Source: Massilia agilis
Lineage (GTDB): Bacteria > Pseudomonadota > Gammaproteobacteria > Burkholderiales > Burkholderiaceae_D
Direction of reading: 5' to 3'
Assembly (NCBI RefSeq): GCF_024756255.1
Contig: NZ_JANUHB010000002.1
Location: 1,302,001-1,366,000, forward strand
DNA length: 64,000 nucleotides
The translations under genes were made by a program, and so were the position numbers. Positions 18,775 to 26,977 of the stretch are shown piece after piece (positions within the stretch are counted from its first letter, which is position 1; every line of letters starts with the position of its first letter). Below the pieces are notes generated by a model. It made no database searches, was not told the DNA's origin, and saw nothing but the letters and a program-made list of their open reading frames with translations.

Positions 18775-19367
18775 TGCGCCTCCTTTGCTTCCCAGGGGTC
18801 GCGCTGGTCAAAGCCCAGCCGCACGTAGCCGCGCGGGCTGGCCGGGCCGCCGAAGCCGATCTCGCTCCATGCCGCCGGGTGCGCGTAGTAGTAGCCGACG
18901 ACCGTTTTGGCCAGCACGGTAATGAAGAAGCATTGTGCGTTCATGCCGGGCCACAGGCCGGGCGTTGCTTCGTCCCGTTCCAACGCCGCCAGCAGGTCAT
19001 CGGCGAGAGCAGCAGGCAGTTCGCAAAAGCCGCGGTCGTGGCAGTAGCGTGCCTCCGCTTCAATGGCGGCCAGGCCGCCCCGCCACGCCTGCGCTTGCGG
19101 CGGCATGTTCGCGTAGCGGAAGCCTTCCTGAACGCCGTCGTGCAGCTGCGCGTCGATCCATGGCGTGATGGGCACCGGCTCGCTGCGGTCGGGCTGGGGC
19201 AGCACGCGCGCGACGATGGCGTCGAGCAGGCGCCATTCCTGTTCGCTGAAGAAGCGGCGCGGCGGCACGTCGTCGAGGCGCTCGCGCAGCACGGTTCGCG
19301 TGGTGTCGTCGAAGGACACGCTGTCCCACTTGTCGAGCACCTGGTAGCCGGGATAGACAGGATTCAT
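18759..19367 (-). CDS. Gluconate 2-dehydrogenase subunit 3-like protein
   Basis: A 202-residue protein with the subunit-3 fold signature: FFSEQEWRLLDAIVARVLPQ, PITPWIDAQLHDGVQEGFRY and the C-terminal KTVVGYYYAHPAAWSEIGFG. In the classical enzyme subunit 3 carries a Tat signal and escorts the flavoprotein to the periplasm; here the protein starts directly with MNPVYPGYQVLDKWDS and has no signal. ATG 19367 overlaps the stop of the upstream membrane protein (ATGA). It overlaps the GMC gene by 16 nt, so the two products are probably made as a complex. Confidence 0.85.
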   Translation of the reverse strand: MNPVYPGYQVLDKWDSVSFDDTTRTVLRERLDDVPPRRFFSEQEWRLLDAIVARVLPQPDRSEPVPITPWIDAQLHDGVQEGFRYANMPPQAQAWRGGLAAIEAEARYCHDRGFCELPAALADDLLAALERDEATPGLWPGMNAQCFFITVLAKTVVGYYYAHPAAWSEIGFGGPASPRGYVRLGFDQRDPWEAKEAQWNPE

Positions 19368-20554
19368 CGCATCCTCCCGCGCTCTTGCAGCTGAAGCGCG
19401 GCGCGGCCCGCGATGGCCAGCGCCAGGAAGCTCGGCGGCGCGGGCAGCGGCGGACCGGACAGCAGGTTCTGGCGCCAGTTGCGCCAGCCGCCCATCTGGC
19501 GCGCGATGCCGTTTGCGTGGAAGGCGACGCCGGCCACGCCGAGCAGCGCGGTCAGGCCAAGGCAAGCACGCGCCAGCCGGTCGCGTGCGCCGCTTGCGGC
19601 ACGCAGCAGGAAGGCCACCGAGAGCGGCGGCAGCGTCACCGGCAGCCACATCGCCGGGCGGTGATAGGCGCCGCGAAAATGCAGCATGCCCGCCTCGGCG
19701 ACCGTGCCGGCGATGCCGATGGCGGTCAGGCCGCTGAGGGCGCGGCCGGACGGCATGCCGAGCAGCGTGGCCGGGGCCTTGCTGGCCACGCGGGTTGCTG
19801 CCAGTCCGTATGCGCCGGCCAGCACCAGGGCGGCCGGGGCGCCAAGCGGCGCGGCGTAGAACAGGTTTTGCCAGCACAGGCCGCCGGGGCGGCGCGCGAG
19901 GTTGTAGGCGTGGAAGGCGGTGCCGGCGAGGCCGGTGGCGAGCGCGGTCGCGTAAATTGTTCCGTTGGCGCGCGTGTGCCCTGCCCTGGCGCCCGCCCAG
20001 CTCGCGGCGAGCGACGCGGCCAGCGGCGCGAACATGCCGGGGTTCTCGAAATGGCCGCGGTAGTGTTCGATGGCGCTGTCCAGCAGCACCGAGAGGGCGA
20101 GCAGCGCGGCGGCGTGGTGCAGGGAACGCGCGGCCACTAGCGATGCGTCGTGGCGCGTGGCAGGATGCTCAGCATGGGTCCCCGCCTGCGCGGGGACGAC
20201 GGGCCGATGATGGGGGGGGCTCGGGGGGCGCGTGGCTGCGTGCTCAGCATGGGTCCCGGCGTGCGCCGGGACGACGGGGCGATGATGGGGGTGGCTCGGG
20301 GGGCACGTGCCTGCGTGCTCAGTATGGGTCCCGGCATGCGCCGGGACGACGGGGCGATGATGGGGGTGGCTCGGGGGGCGCGTGGCGGCGTGCTCAGCAT
20401 GGGTCCCGGCGTGTGCCGGGACGACGTGGCGGCGCGGGGGGCGCAGCAGTGCGGCGAGCGCGGCGGCCAGGCAAACGCCGCCCAGCACCTGCGCCATCGG
20501 CGCGCTGCCGGCGTGCGGGCGCCGCAGCGTCGCAAGCTGCGGCTCGGGCCTCAT
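19364..20554 (-). CDS. Duplicated polytopic membrane protein carrying an in-frame REP tandem array
   Basis: A 396-residue protein of no recognised family. Residues 44-133 are four copies of a 25-residue unit (VVPAHAGTHAEHAATRPPSH and variants) encoded by 75-bp REP repeats. The rest is hydrophobic, with at least six likely membrane segments and a clear internal duplication: about residues 160-245 and 288-380 share E/L-H-Y/F-R-G, P-x-M/F, AFHA (His 215 and 346) and W-x-QNL followed by AP-rich turns. Paired histidines suggest heme or quinone binding. Stop and start codons overlap both neighbours (ATGA at each end), so it is coupled to the TPP enzyme and the subunit-3 gene. It could be the membrane anchor of the GMC complex. 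Confidence 0.8.
   Translation of the reverse strand: MRPEPQLATLRRPHAGSAPMAQVLGGVCLAAALAALLRPPRRHVVPAHAGTHAEHAATRPPSHPHHRPVVPAHAGTHTEHAGTCPPSHPHHRPVVPAHAGTHAEHAATRPPSPPHHRPVVPAQAGTHAEHPATRHDASLVAARSLHHAAALLALSVLLDSAIEHYRGHFENPGMFAPLAASLAASWAGARAGHTRANGTIYATALATGLAGTAFHAYNLARRPGGLCWQNLFYAAPLGAPAALVLAGAYGLAATRVASKAPATLLGMPSGRALSGLTAIGIAGTVAEAGMLHFRGAYHRPAMWLPVTLPPLSVAFLLRAASGARDRLARACLGLTALLGVAGVAFHANGIARQMGGWRNWRQNLLSGPPLPAPPSFLALAIAGRAALQLQERGRMR
20167..20440. repeat. Four-copy 75-bp tandem array of family A REP hairpins inside a gene
   Basis: The marker ATGGGTC occurs at 20174, 20249, 20324 (as TATGGGTC) and 20399, exactly 75 bases apart. Each unit has GGTCCC(G)G...CCGGGACGACG followed by a G-rich linker (GATGATGGGGG). 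Since 75 is a multiple of 3, the host reading frame stays open. Confidence 0.95.
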
Positions 20555-22344
20555 TCCTTTTCCCCGGGCAGGATGCCGGACAGGACCTGCCGTACCACGC
20601 CGCCCAGCATGCCGGCTTCGTTGGGGTCGCCCTTGAAGGTGGTGGAAGCGAACTTGCGCGCCTGTTCGAAAGTGATGTGCGGCGGCAGCGGCGGCACCTC
20701 GGGGTCGGTCTTGAACTCGACCACCACCGGCCTGTCGCTCGCCAGCGCTTCCTCCCACGCCAGCCCCACCTTGTCCGGCTCGTTGCAGAAGATGCCCTTC
20801 AGGCCGATCAGCGCGGCGAAGCGGTGGTATGGCACGTCCGGGATCCGCTGGGTCGCCTCGAACTTGGGATCGCCCTGCATGATGCGCTGCTCCCACGTGA
20901 CCTGGTTCAGGTCTTCGTTATTGAAAACGCAGACCACGCAGGCGGGATTGGACCAGGTGCGCCAGTACTTCGCGATCGTGATCAGCTCGGCCATGTTATT
21001 CATCTGCATGGCGCCGTCACCCACCATGGCGATCACGGGCCGCGAAGGGTGCGCGAACTTGGCCGCGATCGCGTATGGCACCGCGGCGCCCATCGACGCC
21101 AGGCTGCCGGACAGCGAGCAGTCCATGCCACGCCGGATCTTGAGGTCGCGCGCGTACCAGTTGGCACACGAGCCGGAATCGCTGGTGATGATGGCGTGGC
21201 TCGGGAGCTGCGGCGACAGCTCCCACGCGACGCGCTGCGGGTTGATCGGGTTGGCCTTGGCCATGGCGCGCTCCTGCGCCGTCTTCCACCACTCGCGCAC
21301 GTGGTGTTCGATGCGCTCGCGCCAGGCGCCGCCGGCTGGGCGATCCTTTAGCATCGGCAGCAAGGCGCGCAGCGTGGCGCCGGCGTCGCCGTGCAGGTTG
21401 ACCTCGCACGGAAAGCGGATGCTGAGCATCGACGGGTCAATGTCCACCTGCACCGCGCGCACCTTGCCTTCCTTGGGCAGGAATTCGCTGTACGGGAAGC
21501 CGGTGCCGACCATCAGCAGCGTGTCGCATTCCATCATCATGTCGTAGCTCGGCTCCGTGCCGAGGTAGCCGATGGAGCCGGTCACCCACGGCAGGTCATC
21601 CGGCAGCACAGCCTTGCCCAGCAGCGCCTTGGCCACGCCGGCGTTGAGCTTGCGCGCGACCGTCTCCACTTCGTCGGATGCGCCCAGCGCGCCGGCGCCC
21701 ACCAGCATGGCCACCTTGTCGCCGGCATTGAGCACGTCGGCCGCGCGGCGCAGCTCGGCCTCGTGCGGCAGCACTGTCGGGCGCGCGTAGCCGATGCCGG
21801 AAGCGACCGCACCATGGTGACGCGGCGGGTCGTGGTAGGGCATGTCCTGCAGGTCGCCGGGCAGCACCAGCACCGATACGCCGCGCCGCGCGATGGCGAT
21901 GCGGCAGCCGGAATCGACCAGGTGGCGCACCTGGGCCGGCGCCTCGGCCTCCTGCACGTATTCGGCGACGTCGGCAAACACGCGGTCCAGATTGAGCTCC
22001 TGCTGGTAGTGCGCGCCCCGTGCGGTACGCGGCGCCTGCCCGGTGATCGCAAGCACCGGCATGTGATCCAGCTTGGCGTCGTACAGGCCCGTGATCATGT
22101 GCGTGGCGCCGGGGCCGCCGGTGGACAGGCACACGCCCAGCTCGCCCGTGAACTTGGCGTAGGCGCAGGCCATGAAGGCGGCCATCTCTTCGTGCCGCAC
22201 CTGGATGAAGGTGATGCGGTCGTTGCCGAAGCGGTTGAGCGACCCGAGCACACCATTGATGCCGTCGCCCGGGTACCCGAAGATGCGGCGCACGCCCCAT
22301 TCGTACAGGCGCTCCACCACGAAATCGCCGACTGTCTTGGCCAT
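20551..22344 (-). CDS. Thiamine-pyrophosphate enzyme, pyruvate oxidase/acetolactate synthase-like
   Basis: A 597-residue three-domain TPP enzyme. The N-terminal Pyr domain has FGYPGDGINGVLGSL and the catalytic Glu in VRHEEMAAFM (about residue 52). The middle domain has GKAVLPDDLPWVTGSIGYLG. The C-terminal PP domain has the TPP motif GDGAMQMNNMAELITIAKYW from about residue 440. Sequence features resemble PoxB-like enzymes that decarboxylate pyruvate or another 2-oxo acid; whether FAD is bound and electrons go to quinone cannot be told from sequence alone. Start 12 nt after the M24 gene; the stop overlaps the next start. Confidence 0.88.
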   Translation of the reverse strand: MAKTVGDFVVERLYEWGVRRIFGYPGDGINGVLGSLNRFGNDRITFIQVRHEEMAAFMACAYAKFTGELGVCLSTGGPGATHMITGLYDAKLDHMPVLAITGQAPRTARGAHYQQELNLDRVFADVAEYVQEAEAPAQVRHLVDSGCRIAIARRGVSVLVLPGDLQDMPYHDPPRHHGAVASGIGYARPTVLPHEAELRRAADVLNAGDKVAMLVGAGALGASDEVETVARKLNAGVAKALLGKAVLPDDLPWVTGSIGYLGTEPSYDMMMECDTLLMVGTGFPYSEFLPKEGKVRAVQVDIDPSMLSIRFPCEVNLHGDAGATLRALLPMLKDRPAGGAWRERIEHHVREWWKTAQERAMAKANPINPQRVAWELSPQLPSHAIITSDSGSCANWYARDLKIRRGMDCSLSGSLASMGAAVPYAIAAKFAHPSRPVIAMVGDGAMQMNNMAELITIAKYWRTWSNPACVVCVFNNEDLNQVTWEQRIMQGDPKFEATQRIPDVPYHRFAALIGLKGIFCNEPDKVGLAWEEALASDRPVVVEFKTDPEVPPLPPHITFEQARKFASTTFKGDPNEAGMLGGVVRQVLSGILPGEKE

Positions 22345-22356
22345 GATCTCCCTCCC

Positions 22357-23571
22357 TCAACTCAATGGAATGCACCACTCTTGCGGACTTTGCTGGAATG
22401 GCGACAGCAGCTCGACGCCATCGCCCGTCACCCCGACCACATTGCAGTCGCGCGCGCCGCCGAAGCCATCGATGTAGATGCCCGGCTCGACGTTGAAGAC
22501 CATGTCCTCTTCCAACAGCTGGTGCGACGCCGGGTGGATGCGCGGCGGCTCGTTGTGGTCGATGGCGGTGAAACCGACCCCGTGGCCGAGCGGGTGCTTG
22601 AATGCGGCGCCGTAGCCGGCTGCGGCCAGCACGTCGCGCGCGGCCTTGTCGACGTCGCAGGCGCGCACGCCCGGCCGAATCGCCGCCAGCGCCGCATCGC
22701 GCGCGCGGGCGATGGCGTCGAACATGCGGCGCAGCTCCTCACCCGGTGCGCCGAGCACGTAGGTGCGGGTCAGGTCGGTCCAGTAGCCATCGGCGTAGGC
22801 GTTACAGTGCACGAGGACCGTGACGCCGGCCGCCAGCCGCGTCATGCGCGACTGCTGGAACGCGGCCCAGGCCGACGCGGCATTGGAGCCGGACATGCAG
22901 TAGAAGAAGCTGTCGGCACGCGCGACTTGCGCATGCGCGGTCGCGCACTCGGCGTAGGCATCGCGGAACGGCAGCACGGCGTTCGTCTCGGGCACCTGCG
23001 GGCGCAGCGCGGCGGCGCCCATGCGGTAGGCGGCGCCGGCCATCGCGCACGAGTCGCGGATGCGCTCGCGTTCCCACGGCGTGGGCCGCATGCGCATCGA
23101 CGCCAGCAGCGCGTCGGAAGGCGCCAGATGGGTGCGCGCGAACGCGTGTTCCAGCTCGGCGCGCAATGCGGCGCCGTACACGTTCATTGACACATAGGCG
23201 GCAGGCAGGTGCACCGGCCCCATTTCCATGCCGATGCGGGTCAGTCCGTCCGCGAGGGGGCGCAGCAGCGACTCGACCAGTGCGAGCAGCACGCGCGGGG
23301 TGTCTTCCAGGCGGTCGAGGGAACCGAGGCGGTAGGTCTCGATGCGATCGGCCCAGCCACGCTCGGCCAGCTCGCGCGCTTCCTCGGGCACGACCAGGAA
23401 CACCTTTGGTTCGTCGGTGACGATGGCCACGGCGTTGCCGATCACCGGCCAGAATCCGCTGACCAGCAATACGTCGAGGTTGCGCACGCAGACCAGCGCC
23501 GACAGGTCGCACTCCGCCATTGCGGACTTCAGCCTGCGCAAGCGTTCTACACGTCCCGGTCGTGCGTCCAT
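22357..23571 (-). CDS. M24 (creatinase/aminopeptidase-fold) protein with one altered metal ligand
   Basis: A 404-residue protein with the creatinase N-terminal domain (about 1-150) and an M24 catalytic domain. Metal-site residues are seen in ADGYWTDLTRTYVLG (two Asp), HPLGHGVGFT (His) and VFNVEPGIYIDG (Glu). The fifth ligand, normally Glu in R-I-E-D, aligns with Cys 376 in GGARDCNVVGVT. The protein may be a Xaa-Pro peptidase with altered metal binding, or a non-peptidase relative such as creatinase. ATG 23571 (MDARPGRVERLRR) begins the conserved region. A 107-nt gap to the SDR gene upstream is the widest in this long operon. Confidence 0.85.
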   Translation of the reverse strand: MDARPGRVERLRRLKSAMAECDLSALVCVRNLDVLLVSGFWPVIGNAVAIVTDEPKVFLVVPEEARELAERGWADRIETYRLGSLDRLEDTPRVLLALVESLLRPLADGLTRIGMEMGPVHLPAAYVSMNVYGAALRAELEHAFARTHLAPSDALLASMRMRPTPWERERIRDSCAMAGAAYRMGAAALRPQVPETNAVLPFRDAYAECATAHAQVARADSFFYCMSGSNAASAWAAFQQSRMTRLAAGVTVLVHCNAYADGYWTDLTRTYVLGAPGEELRRMFDAIARARDAALAAIRPGVRACDVDKAARDVLAAAGYGAAFKHPLGHGVGFTAIDHNEPPRIHPASHQLLEEDMVFNVEPGIYIDGFGGARDCNVVGVTGDGVELLSPFQQSPQEWCIPLS

Positions 23572-23678
23572 GCTCTGCCCTTGCCACGGCCGCGCCAACC
23601 GATCAGGCACGCACCGCTTGTTCAACAAACTGAAAACCTTACGCCGATTTTTGACCCTTGTCGCGCGCGTTCCGTTCG

Positions 23679-24686
23679 TCAGCGCCGCAGCCGGCGGCGT
23701 GGCAGCAGGGTCCACGCCAGCGTTGACACGGCCGCCAGGGCCAGCACGCTGCCGACCAGGTCGCGGTGCAGCGAGGTCCACAGCTGCGGGCTGCTGGCGT
23801 GGGCGCGCTGCTCGAAGCTGCCGTGCGCGCGGTAGGGACTGGGCACCGGATGGAACAGGTTGTCCGGGCGGTCGGCCGGCATCGGCTGGGCGGTGAACTG
23901 CTGCTCGTAGGCGCGGCGCGCCATTACCTTGTCGAGCACACCGGGCAGCATCTTGTTGAGCACGATGGACACGACCGCCGGCAGGCCAACGTAGATCTCC
24001 CGCCGGTAGTGGGTTGCCGCCCAGACGATGGCGCGGGCCGCCACTTCCGGCTGGTACACCGTGCCCACGGGCTGCGGGTGCTGGTGGATCTTGGTGCGGC
24101 ACCATTCGAACTGCGGGGTGTTCACGCCGGGCAGCTGGACCATGGAGATGCGGATCGCGCTGTTGTCGTGAATGAGTTCGCTGCGCACCGAATCGGTGAA
24201 GCCGCGGATTGCGTGCTTGGCCCCGCAGTACGCGGACTGCAGCGGGATCGAGCGGTAGGCCAGCGCCGAGCCAACCTGCACGATGGTGCCGGCATTACGC
24301 GAGCGCATGCGCTTGAGCGCGCTCATGGTGCCGTACACGGTGCCCAGGTAGGTCACCTCGGTCACGCGCGCGAACTCCTCGGGCGTGATGTCGCCAACGG
24401 GCGAAAAGATGGTCGCCATCGCGTTGTTGACCCAGACCGCGATCGGCCCAGCCTCGGCCTCCACCTGCTGGGCCGCGCGTTCGACTGCGGCGGCGTCGGC
24501 CACGTCCACTTCGATCACCAGCGCCCTGGCGCCGGCCGCGCGCACTTCTTGCGCCGTGCTCTCGAGCCGCTCGCGGTCGCGCGCCAGCAGCGCCACGCAG
24601 CCGGCGCCGGCCTCGGCGAATGCGCGCGCGGCGGCGCGCCCTACCCCGGCGTTGGCGCCGGTGACCACCACCACTTGTCCTTGCAT
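23679..24686 (-). CDS. Short-chain dehydrogenase/reductase with C-terminal membrane anchor
   Basis: A 335-residue classical SDR extended at the C-terminus. Cofactor motif VVVTGANAGVGRAAARAF at residues 5-22, the NNA motif (VWVNNAMATIF) and catalytic Ser/Tyr/Lys in VGSALAYRS and YCGAKHA. An Asp/Arg after beta-2 suggests NADP(H) or NAD(H) cannot be settled. The last 40 residues hold a hydrophobic segment (LVGSVLALAAVSTLAWTLL) then RRRLRR, a membrane anchor with positive-inside end. Starts 13 nt after the GH1-like gene; the substrate is unknown. Confidence 0.9.
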   Translation of the reverse strand: MQGQVVVVTGANAGVGRAAARAFAEAGAGCVALLARDRERLESTAQEVRAAGARALVIEVDVADAAAVERAAQQVEAEAGPIAVWVNNAMATIFSPVGDITPEEFARVTEVTYLGTVYGTMSALKRMRSRNAGTIVQVGSALAYRSIPLQSAYCGAKHAIRGFTDSVRSELIHDNSAIRISMVQLPGVNTPQFEWCRTKIHQHPQPVGTVYQPEVAARAIVWAATHYRREIYVGLPAVVSIVLNKMLPGVLDKVMARRAYEQQFTAQPMPADRPDNLFHPVPSPYRAHGSFEQRAHASSPQLWTSLHRDLVGSVLALAAVSTLAWTLLPRRRLRR

Positions 24687-24699
24687 GCTGCCTCCCTTC

Positions 24700-25938
24700 T
24701 TAAAAACGAATGTCGGAGTGCGCCAGCGCGTCGCTCCACTCGCGCACGATGCGGCGGTATTCCTCGCCCGCCGGGCGGATCTTGCGGTCCATGTCGTACA
24801 GGCCGTTGGAGTTCTGGTGGCCGCGCAGTTCGCGCAGGCCGATGTCCCAGTCCACCTGGTCCGTCAGGCTGTACCAGGTAAAGCCGATGATCGGGTAGCC
24901 CTCCTGGCGCAGGCGCAGCACGTTGGCCCACTGGCGCTCAAGCCAGTGGCGGGCGCGCAGTTCCTGCATCTGGTTGGTCTCGGTGTGCATGATCGGCAGG
25001 CGAAAGCGGGTGTAATACTGGCGCGTCAGGCCGTAGTAGCCGAGCACGTTGCAGACGTCGGTGCTGCCGTCCGGGTACACGATGGTTTCGTTGGTCTCGT
25101 AATAGTCGGTGCCCATCACGCACGATGGCCAGATGTGGCGGTCCATGAAGTAGTTGAATTTTTCGCGCGCCATGCCGTTGTCGAGCAGGTATTCAAGCAT
25201 GCGCGCCGATGGCGCGTGGCTGTAGTTCAGGTCGAGCGTGAGGAAGCGCCGCTCATTCAGGTGCGCCGTGTGCTTGACCGCATCCGGATTGTAGGGATGG
25301 TAGTAGCGCGTCGATTCGCTTTGGACGAACCAGGGGTTGCACGCTTCGCAGATCGCTTCGCTGGCGCGAATATTGGCCTCCACCACATGCGTGACGGCGG
25401 TGACGAAGGACCGGTCGTCGCAGCGTTGCTCGTTCCAGTAGCCGATGCGGGCCGAAAACTCGGCTGTGACGAGCATCTCGTTGACCGGCGTGAACATGCG
25501 CACCCAGGGAAAACGCTTGGCGAAAGCGCCGGCATACTCGGCGAAATAGCGCGGAAAGTCCGGGTTCTGGAAGTTGCCCAGCCAGTCGGGCACGCCAAAG
25601 TGGCACAGGTCGGCAATGGGCTGGATGCGCATGCGCTTGAGCTCGTTGAAGGTCTCGTCGGCAAACGACCAGTCGTACTGGCCCGGCCCCACGTGCGTGC
25701 GGTAGTACGGCGGGCCGTAGCGCAGGCAGCGGATGCCGAGCTCGCGCACGCGCTGGAAGTCCTCGCGCCAGCGGTGGTAGTGCCCGGACAGGTCCATTTC
25801 GTCGATGCGCACGGGCTTGCCACCCGGCCCGGTGATCGTGGGCGAGCTGTTCTCGATCCCGGTGGCGAAGATGAACGAGCGCGACAGCCTGGCGGGCTCG
25901 AAGGCGTGGGCGATTTGCTTGTCGTTCTGGTTGGGCAT
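24700..25938 (-). CDS. GH1-like (beta/alpha)8 glycoside hydrolase-fold protein
   Basis: A 412-residue protein resembling family 1 glycosidases. REDFQRVRELGIRCLRYG gives the early barrel strands; the acid/base position reads FTPVNEML (Glu 154, canonical TxNEP) and the nucleophile region reads MHTETNQM (Glu 320, canonical TENG). Late motifs GFTWYSLTDQVDWDIG match the family end. Both catalytic Glu are present, but the surrounding residues differ from ordinary beta-glucosidases. No signal peptide, so it is cytoplasmic. It begins 11 nt after ctaF, linking the respiratory genes to the metabolic block. A sugar-related substrate is inferred from the fold only. Confidence 0.78.
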   Translation of the reverse strand: MPNQNDKQIAHAFEPARLSRSFIFATGIENSSPTITGPGGKPVRIDEMDLSGHYHRWREDFQRVRELGIRCLRYGPPYYRTHVGPGQYDWSFADETFNELKRMRIQPIADLCHFGVPDWLGNFQNPDFPRYFAEYAGAFAKRFPWVRMFTPVNEMLVTAEFSARIGYWNEQRCDDRSFVTAVTHVVEANIRASEAICEACNPWFVQSESTRYYHPYNPDAVKHTAHLNERRFLTLDLNYSHAPSARMLEYLLDNGMAREKFNYFMDRHIWPSCVMGTDYYETNETIVYPDGSTDVCNVLGYYGLTRQYYTRFRLPIMHTETNQMQELRARHWLERQWANVLRLRQEGYPIIGFTWYSLTDQVDWDIGLRELRGHQNSNGLYDMDRKIRPAGEEYRRIVREWSDALAHSDIRF

Positions 25939-25949
25939 GGTCTTACGGG

Positions 25950-26327
25950 TCACGGTTCGTTCTGATCGTCGCGACCGGAACGAGTTCTGCCTGTCGCGCT
26001 GGCTGCGGCGGATTGCACCTGTGCGGCGGTCGGCTGGTCCCACGGTGCACGGAACAGCTCGCGGGTGGCATAGTCGCTGCCGGACAAGGCCAGCAGCAGG
26101 GCCAGCGTGAACAGCGCGGTCAGCGCCACCACGCGCAGCAGCAGCGCGCCGCCGGTGGCCAGCCGCATGAAGAACAGCGCGACCAGCAGCGCCTTGAGCA
26201 CCGCAATGCCGAGGTTGGCGACGCTGTTCCAAGCCCCAAGACGCAGCCAGGCGCTGGCCGCCGACAGCGCCAGCAACGCCAGCAGCGCGATCCAGACCTT
26301 GACCAGTGTGGTGGGCTTCTCGTGCAT
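25950..26327 (-). CDS. ctaF: Cytochrome c oxidase subunit IV (small, caa3 type)
   Basis: A 125-residue protein with three predicted membrane helices (KVWIALLALLALSAASAWL, LGIAVLKALLVALFFMRL and VVALTALFTLALLLALSG) and a polar C-terminal tail. This size and the lysine-bearing middle helix fit the subunit IV (COX4_pro/prok_cyt_c_oxid_IV) proteins. It follows ctaE by 2 nt and precedes the GH1-like gene by 11 nt. Its role is a structural subunit of the terminal oxidase. Confidence 0.85.
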   Translation of the reverse strand: MHEKPTTLVKVWIALLALLALSAASAWLRLGAWNSVANLGIAVLKALLVALFFMRLATGGALLLRVVALTALFTLALLLALSGSDYATRELFRAPWDQPTAAQVQSAAASATGRTRSGRDDQNEP

Positions 26328-26329
26328 GG

Positions 26330-26977
26330 CTACCCCGGCGCGCCGCTGCGCCCGACCAGGTACAGCAGCGGATACAGGAAAATCCAGACGGAATCGACGA
26401 AGTGCCAGTACAGGGCCAGCGCGTCGAGCCGCTGCGCCGGCTGCACCAAGGGCCATTGCAAGCGCAGCCCGAGCGCAAACAGGAGCGTGGCGGCAATGCC
26501 GATCGCCAGGTGAAGCGCGTGCAGCGCGGTCATGGCGAAGTACAGCCAGAAGAAGATTTCGGCGCCCGTCTCCCCACGCAGGCTGAAGCCCGGCCCGGGA
26601 AACAGGTGCTCGCGCCAGTCGTGCGCGTACTCGCTGCCCTTGATGAACAGGAACAACACGCCGCAGGCGGCGGCAAGCAGCAGCAGGCGCGGGGCGGCAC
26701 GCTCGCGCCTTTCTTCGTGCGCATGCACGGCCAGCGCCATTGCCAGGCTGCTGGAAAGCAGCACGGCCGTGTTGGCGGTGCCAAGCCAGAAGCTGGTGTG
26801 GCGGCTGGCGGCGGCGAAGGCATCGGGAAAGTGGGTGCGGCCGTACAGGTAGGCCAGGAACAGCGGGCCGAACAACATCAGCTCGGTGGCAAGGAAGATC
26901 CACATGCCCAGCCGCGCGACGTGCGCGCCTGCCGCCGCCGGCGCTCCCGGCTGCGATGCCGTTGCCTGCGGGATCAC
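26330..26977 (-). CDS. ctaE: Cytochrome c oxidase subunit III
   Basis: A 215-residue subunit III with about five membrane helices: [79 protein letters not shown] and the C-terminal [19 protein letters not shown]. FKGxEYxHD-type sequence ([11 protein letters not shown]) is the family signature. The start is taken as GTG 26977, which overlaps the ctaD stop (GTGTGA); an upstream extension would read out of ctaD. Assembles with CtaD and CtaC in the inner membrane. Confidence 0.92.
   Translation of the reverse strand: MIPQATASQPGAPAAAGAHVARLGMWIFLATELMLFGPLFLAYLYGRTHFPDAFAAASRHTSFWLGTANTAVLLSSSLAMALAVHAHEERRERAAPRLLLLAAACGVLFLFIKGSEYAHDWREHLFPGPGFSLRGETGAEIFFWLYFAMTALHALHLAIGIAATLLFALGLRLQWPLVQPAQRLDALALYWHFVDSVWIFLYPLLYLVGRSGAPG

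Noticed and set aside
15940..18828. Very long (962-codon) plus-strand open frame
   Set aside because: Exactly antisense to the FMN oxidoreductase and GMC genes; His/Arg/Ala-rich composition typical of a GC-rich shadow frame.
20150..20450. CRISPR-like array, because of regular 75-bp repeats
   Set aside because: The units are nearly identical over their full length with no unique spacers, and lie inside a translated gene: a tandem REP array.
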